Positions 44,182 to 53,299 of a stretch of 64,000 nt of DNA are shown one piece after another (position 1 is the stretch's first letter; the number at the start of each line of letters is the position of its first letter). The DNA lies in NCBI GenBank assembly GCA_031401035.1, contig JANNRA010000150.1:1-64000 (forward strand), written 5' to 3'. The notes under the pieces are model-generated. The model searched no databases. It worked only from the letters and a program-made list of their open reading frames with translations, and was not told where the DNA came from. A program made the translations under genes and the position numbers. Source of the DNA: JANNRA01 sp031401035. GTDB taxonomy: Bacteria > Desulfobacterota > Binatia > HRBIN30 > CADEER01.

Positions 44182-46302
44182 CTATTTAGGCTTCAACAGC
44201 GCCTCCACCTCGACCGGAATGCCGGTCATGAACGCCTGGTTGCTGAGCGGATCGTAACTGCCGGGGCCGCTCGGCAGCAGTCGGTTGACGTTGACGCCCG
44301 GCCGCTCGTTGGCGAGTCGCAGGCCGGGCGCGCCGGCGTGTCCCCAGCCGTGCGTGGCGGCGACGACGCCGGGCAGCAGCCCGTCGTCGGCCGTCACCGG
44401 CAGGGCGATCTCGCCAGCGTCGGAACGGACGCGCGCCGTCGCGCCGTTGACGAGGCCGCGCCGCGTCATGTCCTCGGGGTGCATGTAGAGTTGGTTGCCG
44501 AGCTGTGCCGCGCGGCGCAGCTTGCGCACGTTGTGGAACCACGAGTTGTGCATGAAGCGATCGCGCCGCGTGATCAGCCTCAACTGCCCCGGCGCCTCGG
44601 CCAGACGCGCCGCGAAGTCCGCCGCGAGCGCCGGCAGCGCGGCGGCGAATTGCGCCGGGCAGCAGTCGAGTTGCCCATCGGCCGCCGGCAGCAGCTCGTC
44701 GAACAACCGCCCCGGCTGGTTGGGCGGCAGCGCCAGGCCGCCCGGCGTCGCCTGCACCTGCTCGAGTGAAAGACCGCCCCGCTCCAACATGCGCGCCAGG
44801 CGCGCCAGACCGCCATCGGCGTTATCACCGGCGTCGAGCGGCCCCTTGAAGCCGAGCTCGCGGCACAGACGGGCGAGAATCCACCACTCCTCGCGCCGCT
44901 CACCGCGCGGCGTCACCACCGCCTCGGTGTACTGCACGAACGGCCGGTGCTGCAGGCCGAGGCCGGAGTACGTCAGATCGGCGCGCTCGAACTGGTCGGT
45001 GGCGGGCAGGATGTAGTGCGCATGTTCGGCGGTGGCGCTGCGGTAGAGATCGACGCAGACCAGCAGCTCGAGCGACTGCAGCGCCGCGGTGAGCTTGGCC
45101 TCGTCGCCGATCGATAACAGCGGATTGCCGGCGACGACGAACAGCGACCGTACCTGGCCAGGACCGGCGGTGAGGATCTCGTCGGCGAGCAGATTGCCCG
45201 GCAGGGAGCCGCGCACGTGACGCGCGCGACCGAAGCGGCCGTCGAACCACAGCCGCGACGGGTCGACCGCGCCGGCGCGGGTCGCCGTCGGGTAGTAGCC
45301 GACGGACTGCAGGTTGCCGCCACGCCGGTCGAGATTGCCGGTGCAGAACGACAACATCTGCACCAGCCAGTAAGCCAGGGTGCCGTGTCGCCCCATGTTG
45401 GCCCCGGTCGACATCGTCACCGCGGCGCCGTCCGCCGCCGCCCACTCCGCCGCCAGGCCGCGCAAGACCGCCGCCGGCACGCCGGTGACCGGCGCCACCC
45501 GCTCTGGTGAATAGGCGGCGAGGAACCCACGCAGCGCCGACACGTTGCGGCCGCGCCGCTGCAGCAGTTCGGCATCGAACGTCCCCGCCTCGTCGAGCGC
45601 GTGCAGCAGCGCGGCGAGGAACCACACGTCGGTATCCGGGCGGAGTTGGATCAACTCGCCGACGCCGGCGGCGACCGACTCGATGCGGCGCGGGTTGAGG
45701 AAGCGGATCTTCGCGCCGCGTCCCTGGGCCTCGCGCAGGACGCGCATCGGATCGGCGATCGAGACGAAGCTCATATGCGACACGGCCGGGTTCGAGCCGA
45801 TGACCAACAGGAGCTCCGTGTGGTCGAAGTCGGGCAGGGGATGCACCGTGCTCGAGCCGTACACCGCCTCGCTGCCGGCGCACTTGTTGCTGCAGTCCTG
45901 CGTGCCCGACGAGTACACCTGGCGCGTGCCAAGCCCGGCGACGAACGGCGCCGTGCCGCTGCCGAGACGGGCGTTGAAGGCGGCCGGATTGCCGACGTAG
46001 AGCGCCGTCGCCCAGTCGCCCCGCTCGGCACGGATGGCGCGCATACGGGCGGCGATCTCCGCCATCGCCTGGTCCCAGCCGATCGGCTCGAAACCCCCCG
46101 CCGCGACGCGTTTCAGCGGCGTGTCGAGACGGTCGGGGTCATGATGGATGTCGAACGTCGCCAGGCCCTTGTTGCAGGCCCAGCCGCGCGACACCGCGTG
46201 CTCGCGGTCGGGTCGCAGTTTGGCGAGGCGGCCATCCTCGACACTGGCCACCAGCCCGCAGGCCGGTTCGCAGACTCGGCAGAACGTGCGGATGTCGGGC
46301 AT
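44182..46302 (-). CDS. Molybdopterin-dependent oxidoreductase (formate dehydrogenase/DMSO reductase superfamily)
   Basis: The 706-aa enzyme starts with a [4Fe-4S] site: CRVCEPACGL and then GWACNKG. MGD-binding regions include IGSNPAVSHMSF, TGANMGRHG and VAGNPLLSIGDEAKL, with the C-terminal VNGATARVRSDAGEIALPV. A Cys-rich segment, GTQDCSNKCAGSEA, is near the expected Mo-ligand position. No signal peptide is seen, so it is cytoplasmic. No electron-transfer or membrane subunit and no Mo-cofactor gene is adjacent; the reaction is not identifiable. Confidence 0.85.
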   Translation of the reverse strand: MPDIRTFCRVCEPACGLVASVEDGRLAKLRPDREHAVSRGWACNKGLATFDIHHDPDRLDTPLKRVAAGGFEPIGWDQAMAEIAARMRAIRAERGDWATALYVGNPAAFNARLGSGTAPFVAGLGTRQVYSSGTQDCSNKCAGSEAVYGSSTVHPLPDFDHTELLLVIGSNPAVSHMSFVSIADPMRVLREAQGRGAKIRFLNPRRIESVAAGVGELIQLRPDTDVWFLAALLHALDEAGTFDAELLQRRGRNVSALRGFLAAYSPERVAPVTGVPAAVLRGLAAEWAAADGAAVTMSTGANMGRHGTLAYWLVQMLSFCTGNLDRRGGNLQSVGYYPTATRAGAVDPSRLWFDGRFGRARHVRGSLPGNLLADEILTAGPGQVRSLFVVAGNPLLSIGDEAKLTAALQSLELLVCVDLYRSATAEHAHYILPATDQFERADLTYSGLGLQHRPFVQYTEAVVTPRGERREEWWILARLCRELGFKGPLDAGDNADGGLARLARMLERGGLSLEQVQATPGGLALPPNQPGRLFDELLPAADGQLDCCPAQFAAALPALAADFAARLAEAPGQLRLITRRDRFMHNSWFHNVRKLRRAAQLGNQLYMHPEDMTRRGLVNGATARVRSDAGEIALPVTADDGLLPGVVAATHGWGHAGAPGLRLANERPGVNVNRLLPSGPGSYDPLSNQAFMTGIPVEVEALLKPK

Positions 46303-46465
46303 GCCCGACCCTACATCGTTTCACCTCGCGCGCCCATTTGACGGCGCGAAAAAGGGGGGAGGGGCCGACCGGTGTGGGCTCCGGCCGACCCCACCTTACG
46401 GGGTGAGGGAGGGGACCATCACCCCGCAGTCTTCCACGGCGGCGTGCCGCCGCAGGGACGCTCTG

Positions 46466-46699
46466 TTACGCGGCGTGCGGCAGTCGCGCGTCGCTCTTGG
46501 CGATGATCGAGAGCTTCTCGGGCTGGATGCGCCTCGGCACGATCTTCATCGATCGCTCACGCTCGGCGACCAATACGGCCAGCGCGGCCAAGAGCAGTAG
46601 GGTCGCGGTGACCGCTACGCCCAGCCCGTCACTCGCCCAGACCAGCGCATGGGTCGGAGCCCCGCTGCTTCCTATGAGCCACGAAACTAATGCGGACAT
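46466..46699 (-). CDS. Small membrane protein (77 aa) with dedicated promoter
   Basis: The protein has one or two hydrophobic segments (MSALVSWLIGSSGAP and GLGVAVTATLLLLAALAVLVAE) and a basic, soluble tail (RSMKIVPRRIQPEKLSIIAK). GGAGG lies 12 bases before ATG 46699. Upstream is an unusual AT-rich block with inverted repeats and a sigma-70-like promoter, which supports it as a real, regulated gene. No family was recognised. Confidence 0.62.
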   Translation of the reverse strand: MSALVSWLIGSSGAPTHALVWASDGLGVAVTATLLLLAALAVLVAERERSMKIVPRRIQPEKLSIIAKSDARLPHAA

Positions 46700-46717
46700 A
46701 ATATTAGTCGACCTCCA

Positions 46718-46754
46718 GTGAATCGGGGTTCATTCACGTATAGCTAATCTATAC
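46718..46754. promoter_or_regulatory. Two adjacent inverted repeats overlapping a promoter
   Basis: GTGAAT (46718-46723) and ATTCAC (46732-46737) are inverted repeats with an 8-base loop. GTATAG (46738-46743) and CTATAC (46749-46754) follow immediately, with five bases between. The second overlaps the likely -10 element, as expected for a repressor operator; the first would lie at the very 5' end of the transcript. Confidence 0.6.
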
Positions 46755-46773
46755 CCAGGGCGCGCGTTGGCAA
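46746..46773 (-). promoter_or_regulatory. Candidate sigma-70 promoter for the 77-aa membrane protein
   Basis: On the minus strand TTGCCA (46768-46773) and TAGATT (46746-46751) are separated by 16 bases. Matches to consensus are five and four of six. Transcription would start near 46739. Confidence 0.5.
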
Positions 46774-46820
46774 GTAGGGAGTTGAGAATTCTCTGCGAAG
46801 CCGTCGCCAGCGCGGCGCGG

Positions 46821-47201
46821 TCAGTGCAGCAGAATCGGCCCCTCGCCGGCGACGGCGAGGGAGGCGAGCAGGGCGGCGCGGACCTCCGCGCGCAGGCGCG
46901 GGGCGTGCGCCAGGCGGGGGCGCTGGCCGCGGCGACGCAGGGCGCCGAGATCCTCCTGCACGGCGTGCAGCAGGCCGCTATCGAGCCCCGAGCCGATCAC
47001 TTCGATGGTCCAGACGCCCGGCACCGCGTCGGTGAGGCGGCGCACGTGCTGCATGACCGCCCGCAGCACCGCGATGTCGATCGCGCCGGCGAACGTGAAC
47101 AGTCCCTGCGGGACGCCCGCGACGCTGCGCCAGACGCGGACGCTGACGCTGGTAGCGTCCGGCATCCAGGCGGCGATCAATGGAGCGAGTGGTTGTGGCA
47201 T
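46821..47201 (-). CDS. Hypothetical protein (126 aa)
   Basis: The frame from ATG 47201 gives MPQPLAPLIAAWMPDATSVS, then SVRVWRSVAGVPQGLFTFAGAIDIA-type sequence and a helix-rich C-terminus (LRAEVRAALLASLAVAGEG). I recognised no family; the central AIDIAVLRAVMQHVRRL and VIGSGLDSGLLHAVQEDL could form an alpha/beta fold. No good ribosome binding site is visible. The frame also continues upstream. It may be a real gene, since no other frame has a plausible protein, but support is weak. Confidence 0.4.
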   Translation of the reverse strand: MPQPLAPLIAAWMPDATSVSVRVWRSVAGVPQGLFTFAGAIDIAVLRAVMQHVRRLTDAVPGVWTIEVIGSGLDSGLLHAVQEDLGALRRRGQRPRLAHAPRLRAEVRAALLASLAVAGEGPILLH

Positions 47202-47395
47202 GGGCTGCTTCGCGCGTCCGTAACTCCAACTGAGCAACCGCGATGCCACCGGCCCAAGTGCGCCCGGCTGCGCTGCGCCGACGCCGCGGCGCCGGCGCCG
47301 CACCGCTAAATCAACGCCCGCCCGCCGTCGCGCTGCCATGGCACACATTCGCCGCTGCCGCCTGCCGCGCGCGTTGCCCACGCACGGCGCGGGCG

Positions 47396-49036
47396 TCAGA
47401 AGCCGATGGCGCAGCCGTCCTTGCGGGGATCGGAGGCGCCCCAGTAGGCGCCCGTGGCCGGGTCGATGGCGATGGCCTGGGCGCCGCCGAAGCCGCCGCG
47501 CAGCAGCGCCATCGCCTCGTCCTCGAGGACGTGGCCGCGGCGCCTCAGCGCGGCGCCGACCTCGCCCTCCAGGCGCGCCTCGAGCGCGACCCGATCGCCG
47601 GTGAAATAATTGAAGCGTGGCCGCTCGATGGCCTCCTGGACGTTGCACCCGCCGTCGACGAGGTGGCTGACCAGCTGCACGTGCCCCTGCGCCTGCATGT
47701 CGCCCCCCATGACGCCGAAGGACGCCAGCGGCCGACCGTCGCGCATGAGCATGGCGGGAATAATGGTGTGGAAGGGCCGCTTACCGGGCGCCAGGCAGTT
47801 GGGGTGTGCGGGGTCGAGCGAGAACCCGTAGCCGCGGTTCTGCAGGGCGATGCCGGTGTCGCCGGCGACCATGCCGGAGCCGAAGGCGTGATAGAGGCTG
47901 TTGATCAGCGACACGACATTGCCGGCGGCGTCGGCGGTAGTGAGGTAGACGGTGTCCGAGAGGGCGGGCAGCGCGCCGGGGGCGGCGCGCTTGAGCGCCT
48001 TGTCGGGGTGGATCAGGGCGGCGCGGCCCTGCGCATAATCCTTCGACAGCAACCCCGCGACCGGCACGCGCGCATGCTCGGGGTCGGCGATCCAGCGGTT
48101 GCGGTCGGCGAAGGCGAGTTTGATCGCCTCGATCTGCAGGTGGGTGTCGGCATCGAGCGCGCCGCCGAGGGCGAAGTTCTCGAGGATGTTGAGCGCCAGG
48201 AGCGCGGTGAGTCCCTGCCCGTTCGGCGGCAACTCGAAAACGCCGACGCCGCGGTAATCGACGCCGATGGGCTCGACCCACGTCGAGGTGTGATCGGCCA
48301 GGTCGGCGGCGGTGAGCAGGCCGCCGTGCGCCTGCGAACAGGCGCCGATCGCCGCCGCCAGCTCGCCTAGGTAGAAAGCGTTGCGGCCGCCGGCGGCGAG
48401 CAGGCGCAGGGTGCGCGCCAGCGCCGGCAGGCGCATCACCTCGCCGAGGCGCGGCGCCCGCCCATCGAGAGTGAAGGCACGACGCCCGTCGTCGGTCTGC
48501 AGCAGTCCGGCGGCGAAGACCCACTGCGCGGCAATGATCTCACTGACCGCGAAGCCGTGTTCGGCGTACTCGATCGCCGCCGCCAGCACCTCGCCGAGTG
48601 AGCGCGAACCGTGGCGTTCGAGGGCGCAGCACCAGGCGTCGACCGCACCCGGCACGGTGACCGAGAGCATGCCGTGCATCGGCATCGTCGTGTGGCCGCG
48701 CGTCGCCAGCGCCGCGGGAGTCGCCGCGCGCGGCGCCCGACCGCTACCGTTGAGACCGTCGAGGCGCTGCGCGTCGGCGCGCCAGACGAGCATGAAACAG
48801 TCGCCGCCGACGCCGGTCATGAAGGGCTCGACGACGCCCAGCACGGCCGCCGCGCACACCGCCGCGTCGACCGCGTTGCCGCCGCCGCGCAGCATCTCCG
48901 CGGCCGCGAACGACGCCAAGGGCTGGCTGGTGCAGGCCATGCCACCGCGGCCGAGCACCAGCGAACGCTGCGCGCCGCGCGCCGACTCGAGGCGATGCGA
49001 GCCGAACAGCTGCCGGCCGACAGCGCCGCCGCTCAT
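47396..49036 (-). CDS. ggt: Gamma-glutamyltransferase
   Basis: The 546-aa Ntn-hydrolase precursor hydrolyses or transfers gamma-glutamyl groups. Markers are MACTSQPLASFAAAEMLRGGGNAVDAAVCA-type N-terminal sequence (GGNAVDAAV), VVEPFMTGVGGDCFML and GLTALLALNILENF. The autoprocessing Thr in the LSDTVYLTTADAAGNVVSL region is followed by LAPGKRPFHTIIPAML. It begins at ATG 49036, overlapping the preceding stop by ATGA. No signal peptide is evident, so it may be cytoplasmic, unlike E. coli Ggt. Confidence 0.92.
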   Translation of the reverse strand: MSGGAVGRQLFGSHRLESARGAQRSLVLGRGGMACTSQPLASFAAAEMLRGGGNAVDAAVCAAAVLGVVEPFMTGVGGDCFMLVWRADAQRLDGLNGSGRAPRAATPAALATRGHTTMPMHGMLSVTVPGAVDAWCCALERHGSRSLGEVLAAAIEYAEHGFAVSEIIAAQWVFAAGLLQTDDGRRAFTLDGRAPRLGEVMRLPALARTLRLLAAGGRNAFYLGELAAAIGACSQAHGGLLTAADLADHTSTWVEPIGVDYRGVGVFELPPNGQGLTALLALNILENFALGGALDADTHLQIEAIKLAFADRNRWIADPEHARVPVAGLLSKDYAQGRAALIHPDKALKRAAPGALPALSDTVYLTTADAAGNVVSLINSLYHAFGSGMVAGDTGIALQNRGYGFSLDPAHPNCLAPGKRPFHTIIPAMLMRDGRPLASFGVMGGDMQAQGHVQLVSHLVDGGCNVQEAIERPRFNYFTGDRVALEARLEGEVGAALRRRGHVLEDEAMALLRGGFGGAQAIAIDPATGAYWGASDPRKDGCAIGF

Positions 49037-50115
49037 GCGATGCTGACGCCGTCCGCGGCGAGACCGTCGAGCAGTCGCTGCGGGTCGAAGGCCAGCGCCG
49101 GCGCCAGCACGCCGTGCGCGCGCGCCTCGCCGGCGGCGAGCCACAGGGCGCCCTGGCGGATGATGGCGGCGGTGAGGCCGTAGGGATCACGCCCGTGCAG
49201 GACGAGGCGACGCGACACCGCCATGCCGGCACGGCTGCCGTGCGCCTCGACGACGAGGTCGAAGCCGTCGCGCCGACGCGTCGCAGCGTCCGGCCCCTCG
49301 GTGCCGGCGCCGAGCCAGCCCGTCGCCAGCGTTCCCAGCGGCGAGCGCGCCAGCACCGGCAGCCACGCCGCGCCGGCCGAGAGCACGCGCGCCGTCAGCC
49401 CGGGCATGCTCATGAAGGTGCGCACCGTGCGGGCGCCGACGTGGCGTGGCACGGTGATCACCTCGGCGCCCGGAAAGCTGAGGGCGGCGACGCGCCCGCG
49501 CGGCGGCACCTCGACCTGCGCCAGATGCAGCCCCGGCGGCTCCGCCACCCAGGCACCGTCGACGAAGGCGCAGCCGCCCTCCTGCAGCATGCGCAGGGCG
49601 GAGCGCTTGGTGCCCTGGCTGGCGTGCAGGCGGGTCGCATAGGTGATCTGCACCCGTTCGACGACGTCCAGGCCGCGCGCCGCCAGCGCCGCGGCGCAGT
49701 CGGCGAGGGCGATCTCGAACGCCAGCGCGGGGACCACCGCGACCCCCTGCGCGCGCGCCCAGGAGTCGTGCACCTGCATGGCCTGGACGAACGGCTGCTC
49801 GCCGGTGGTGTCGACGTAATGGGCGCCGCCGGCGATGGCGGCGCGCACGACCGGCTCGCCGAGGTCGACGAAGGGACCGACGCAATTGACGAGCACCCGC
49901 GCGCGCGCCGCCAGCCTGTCGAGGGAGTGCGGCTCGTCGACGCGCGCCACCAGCACCTCGGCGCCGCCGAGGGTCTTGGCCAGCGCCGCCAGCCGGGCTC
50001 GGTCGCGCCCCGCCAGGAGCAGCGGCGCGCCGCAGCGGTGCAGCTCCTCGGCCACCAGGCGGCCAGTGTACCCGGTGGCGCCGAAGACGGCGATGACATC
50101 GCGCGCAGCTGACAT
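49033..50115 (-). CDS. Saccharopine-dehydrogenase-like NAD(P)-binding protein (trans-acting enoyl reductase type)
   Basis: The 360-aa protein starts MSAARDVIAVFGATGYTGRL, a Rossmann GxTGxTG-type NADP site. LLLAGRDRARLAALAKTLGG, VLVNCVGPFVDLGEPVVRAA and YVDTTGEQPFVQAM follow, all typical of saccharopine reductase-like and mycobacterial trans-acting enoyl reductases. Substrate is unknown. A more upstream in-frame start exists but lacks support. The overlapping stop and the ggt start suggest an operon. Confidence 0.85.
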   Translation of the reverse strand: MSAARDVIAVFGATGYTGRLVAEELHRCGAPLLLAGRDRARLAALAKTLGGAEVLVARVDEPHSLDRLAARARVLVNCVGPFVDLGEPVVRAAIAGGAHYVDTTGEQPFVQAMQVHDSWARAQGVAVVPALAFEIALADCAAALAARGLDVVERVQITYATRLHASQGTKRSALRMLQEGGCAFVDGAWVAEPPGLHLAQVEVPPRGRVAALSFPGAEVITVPRHVGARTVRTFMSMPGLTARVLSAGAAWLPVLARSPLGTLATGWLGAGTEGPDAATRRRDGFDLVVEAHGSRAGMAVSRRLVLHGRDPYGLTAAIIRQGALWLAAGEARAHGVLAPALAFDPQRLLDGLAADGVSIA

Positions 50116-50178
50116 GCGCGGCGCATAGCGCGGCAGCTGGCGGTTGCAAAGGCCGGGGCGAGGCGCTGAAGTGCGGGG

Positions 50179-51858
50179 ATGCAGATGTGGAGGGCGGCGC
50201 TGCTCCTCCTCGCCGCGCCGGCGGTCGCACAGGACGAGACGGTGTTGGTGGCGCTGCGGGCGCCCGCGGCGCGCGTCGCGGCGGCGATGCCGGCGGATGA
50301 GGTGGTGATCGCGCAGACGTTTCGCAGCGTGCCGGGCTTTGTCGCCCGCGTCACGCCGGCGGGGCTGGCCCGCCTGCGAGCGCATCCCGACGTGCTCGCC
50401 GTCGGCCCCGATGGCCTCGGCGATGCGGCGCTCCTGCGCAGCCTACCGCAGGTGCGTGCCGAGCGCGTGCGGGCACGCGGCGTCGGCGGGCGCGGCGTCA
50501 CCATCGCGGTCATCGACACCGGCGTCGACGCCACCCATCCCGACATTGCCGACGCGCTGGTGCACGAGGAGTGCTTCTGCAAGGGCGGTACGGTCGGTGG
50601 CGTGACGCGGCGCCCCTGCTGCCCGAACGGCGAGGCGCGCGCCTCCGGCCCCGGCAGCGCCGCCAGCCACGACCCGCATGGACCGCACGTCGCCGGCATC
50701 GCCCTGTCGCGCGGCCGCGTCGCCGCCAGCGGCGTCGCGCCCGAGGCGGCGCTGGTGGCAGTGAAGGTGCTCGACGAGCGCAATCGCGGCTTTCTCTCGG
50801 ACTGGATCGCCGCGCTCGATTGGATCGCCAGCGAGCGCGGCGCCGTGCGGGTGGTGAACATGAGCCTGGTCAGCCGGGCGCTCTACGCCGGCGCCTGCGA
50901 GGAGACCTGTCGCGGCCAGTCGGCCTGTGCCGTGCCGCTGCTCTTTGCCGAGGTGATCGACCGGCTGTGGTCGCGCGGCACGCTGGTCGTCGCCGCCAGC
51001 GGCAATGGTAACCGCATCAACGCCATGAACGCGCCGGCGTGCGTCGGGCGCGCCCTCGCCGTCGGTGCGGTCGACGGCGCCGACCGCCTGGCGGACTTCA
51101 CCAACCGCAGCGACGGCATCGACCTGCTGGCGCCCGGCGTCGGCATCATCTCCGACGGCCTCGCCGGCGGCCTCACCGAGTTGTCCGGGACCTCGATGGC
51201 GGCGCCGCACGTCGCCGGCGCCGCGGCGCTGCTGTTGGCGGCGCGGCCGGGGTTGACCGCCCAGGCGGCGGCGGCGCTGCTGACCGGCAGCGGGGTGGCG
51301 ATCGGCGACCCCCGCGGCGGCCGCGTCATCCCGCGCCTCGACGCCTTCGCCGCCTTTGTCGCAGCGCAGCGCGCCCCCGAGCTCATCCGCGGCGGCGGCG
51401 GCCGTAGTGCCGACTGCCTGCTCGAGCTGTCCGTGGTGCCCGCGGATGCGGTGCGGTCGGGCGCGCGCGCGATCGCCGCCTGCGTCGACGACGACCCGCG
51501 CTGCGACGGCGACCGGGTCCCCGGCCAGTGCACCTTCGCGGTTTCAGTGTGCAGCAACGTGCGCGACCCGCTGTTGCGCGCCTGCCGCACCGACGAGCCG
51601 CTCACCGGTTTCGCCATCTTCGCCCCCGACATCGACGCCCCGGCCGGGTCGCTCGACCGCGCCAACGCCGATGCCCTCGCCTTCGCCCTGCCCGACTTTC
51701 CCTTCGGCGGCGAGAACGTCTGCAGCATCGCTGCCCCCTTCGTCGTCGCCCGCCCGCGCTCGGATAGGCCGGGCGCCGCAGAGATCCGCATGCGCGTCTC
51801 CACCGCCACCCGTGGCGACTACGATCGCGTTCGGTTTCGCTGCGACCCGCCGAGGTGA
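50179..51858 (+). CDS. S8 subtilisin-like serine protease, secreted
   Basis: The 559-aa product has a signal peptide (MQMWRAALLLLAAPAVAQDE) and an I9-like propeptide with VPGFVARVTPAGLARLRAHP. The catalytic triad is Asp113 (AVIDTGVDATHP), His167 (DPHGPHVAGIA) and Ser339 (LSGTSMAAPHVAG). Between Asp and His there is a Cys-rich insert (ECFCKGG and RPCCPNG), known in several proteobacterial subtilases. A second Cys-containing C-terminal domain of about 170 residues has an unknown fold (CSNVRDPLLRACRTDEPL). It is exported and probably self-activates. Confidence 0.92.
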   Translation: MQMWRAALLLLAAPAVAQDETVLVALRAPAARVAAAMPADEVVIAQTFRSVPGFVARVTPAGLARLRAHPDVLAVGPDGLGDAALLRSLPQVRAERVRARGVGGRGVTIAVIDTGVDATHPDIADALVHEECFCKGGTVGGVTRRPCCPNGEARASGPGSAASHDPHGPHVAGIALSRGRVAASGVAPEAALVAVKVLDERNRGFLSDWIAALDWIASERGAVRVVNMSLVSRALYAGACEETCRGQSACAVPLLFAEVIDRLWSRGTLVVAASGNGNRINAMNAPACVGRALAVGAVDGADRLADFTNRSDGIDLLAPGVGIISDGLAGGLTELSGTSMAAPHVAGAAALLLAARPGLTAQAAAALLTGSGVAIGDPRGGRVIPRLDAFAAFVAAQRAPELIRGGGGRSADCLLELSVVPADAVRSGARAIAACVDDDPRCDGDRVPGQCTFAVSVCSNVRDPLLRACRTDEPLTGFAIFAPDIDAPAGSLDRANADALAFALPDFPFGGENVCSIAAPFVVARPRSDRPGAAEIRMRVSTATRGDYDRVRFRCDPPR

Positions 51859-51917
51859 GCGTCGCGGTGTCGATACGCCGGGTTGCAGTTCCTCGCTGAC
51901 TGAGGTGGAAGAGCCGT

Positions 51918-52838
51918 ATGCGCATCGGCATCGGCATCGGCGAGATCAGCAACGAGAAATCCGGCATCGACGGCATCCTCGCCCAGGCGCAACGCGCCGA
52001 GCGCGACGGCTTCGCCAGCGGTTGGTTTGCCAACGTCTTCGGCGTCGATGCCATCACCATGGCGGCGTTGTGCGGTCGCGTCACGACGACGCTCGAGCTC
52101 GGCACCGCCGTCGTGCCGACCTACCCGCGCCATCCGCACGCCATGGCGCAGCAGGCCCTCACCGCGCAGGCCGCCTGCGGAGGCCGCTTCACGCTCGGCA
52201 TCGGCCTCTCGCACCAGATCGTCATCGAGATGATGCTCGGCCTGTCCTATGCCAAGTCTTACTCGCACATGCGCGACTATCTGGCGGTGCTGGCGCCGCT
52301 GATCCGCACCGGCAACGTCAGCCATGCCGGCGACGCATATCGCGTCAACGCCAACCTCAGCATTCCCGGCGCGACGCCGTGCCCGATCCTCGTCGCCGCC
52401 CTGGCGCCGAAGATGCTCGCGTTGGCGGGCGCCGTGGCGGACGGCACCGTGACCTGGATGACCGGCCCGAAGACGGTGCGCGAGCACATCATCCCGCGCA
52501 TTGCCGACGCCGCCGCCGCGGCCGGACGGCCGGCGCCGCGCGTCGTCGTCGGCCTGCCGATCGCGGTGACCAGCGACGTCGCCGCCGCGCGCGAGACGGC
52601 AGCGCGCATGTTTCAGGTGTACGGCGGGCTGCCGTCTTACCGCGCCATGCTCGACCGCGAGGGCGCCGATGGCCCCGCCGACGTGGCCCTGGTCGGCGAC
52701 GAGGCCGCCGTCGGCGAACAACTGGTGCAACTGCGCGCCGCCGGCGCCACCGACTTTCTCGCCGCGCCGTTCGCGGTCGGCGCCGACGCGCCGGCATCGC
52801 TCGAGCGCACCCGCGCGCTGCTGCTGCGCGCGCGCTAA
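51918..52838 (+). CDS. LLM-class oxidoreductase, F420-dependent type
   Basis: The 306-aa TIM-barrel protein starts MRIGIGIGEISNEKSGIDG and has the luciferase-like features VVPTYPRHPHAMAQQALTAQ, GRFTLGIGLSHQIVIEMMLG, and a C-terminal half with LVAALAPKMLALAGAVADGTVTWM. It matches the F420-dependent TIGR03564-like group. Together with the DDN-type protein at 16413 it indicates F420 chemistry in this organism. Substrate is not identifiable. ATG 51918 is 59 bases after the protease gene. Confidence 0.88.
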   Translation: MRIGIGIGEISNEKSGIDGILAQAQRAERDGFASGWFANVFGVDAITMAALCGRVTTTLELGTAVVPTYPRHPHAMAQQALTAQAACGGRFTLGIGLSHQIVIEMMLGLSYAKSYSHMRDYLAVLAPLIRTGNVSHAGDAYRVNANLSIPGATPCPILVAALAPKMLALAGAVADGTVTWMTGPKTVREHIIPRIADAAAAAGRPAPRVVVGLPIAVTSDVAAARETAARMFQVYGGLPSYRAMLDREGADGPADVALVGDEAAVGEQLVQLRAAGATDFLAAPFAVGADAPASLERTRALLLRAR

Positions 52839-52851
52839 GGCGCGCCTCCGG

Positions 52852-53283
52852 TTACGAACGCGGCGGCGTGAACTCGAAAGCGAGTTGGTGCCGCTTAGCG
52901 GTGTTGCAGGGTTTGCACGCCGGCACGACATTGCCCTTGGTCGAACGCCCGCCGCGCACGATCGGCACCAGGTGGTCCATCGTCAGCGCGCCGGCGCCGA
53001 CCACCGCCTCGCAGTAGTGGCACACGCCGGCCGCACAACGCTGCTTCCACCACGGCGAGGCGCGCAACTCGCGCGCCTTGGCACGCTCGCGCCGCATCGT
53101 CACATCGTCCACCTCGACGAGGAAGCCGTCGTTGCTCACGTCCGTAGCCAACCACAGGCGGGCACGCGTCTCCAAATGTCGATGCGTTTCTTCAATAGCG
53201 CGCTGCCCGGCCTCCGGGGCGCGGGCGACCGAGTCGACCAACGGCGCCTCGGATGGGATGGCGGGTCGTCGAGCGTCACGCAC
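52852..53283 (-). CDS. HNH endonuclease
   Basis: The 143-aa protein has a C-terminal HNH domain: CHYCEAVVGAG, then LTMDHLVPIVRGG, and GNVVPACKPCNTAK. CxxC pairs hold structural zinc and the DH-N-N residues form the nuclease site. The N-terminal 80 residues are unrelated to a known family. It is convergent with the LLM gene (13-base gap). Such proteins are common as solitary genes, mobile-element debris or phage nucleases; no mobile signature flanks it here. The start is uncertain. Confidence 0.82.
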   Translation of the reverse strand: MRDARRPAIPSEAPLVDSVARAPEAGQRAIEETHRHLETRARLWLATDVSNDGFLVEVDDVTMRRERAKARELRASPWWKQRCAAGVCHYCEAVVGAGALTMDHLVPIVRGGRSTKGNVVPACKPCNTAKRHQLAFEFTPPRS

Positions 53284-53299
53284 CGGGCAATGCGCTCGC

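Noticed and set aside
44182..46302. Selenocysteine in the molybdopterin enzyme
   Set aside because: The frame has no internal TGA at the expected ligand position; a Cys codon is there instead.
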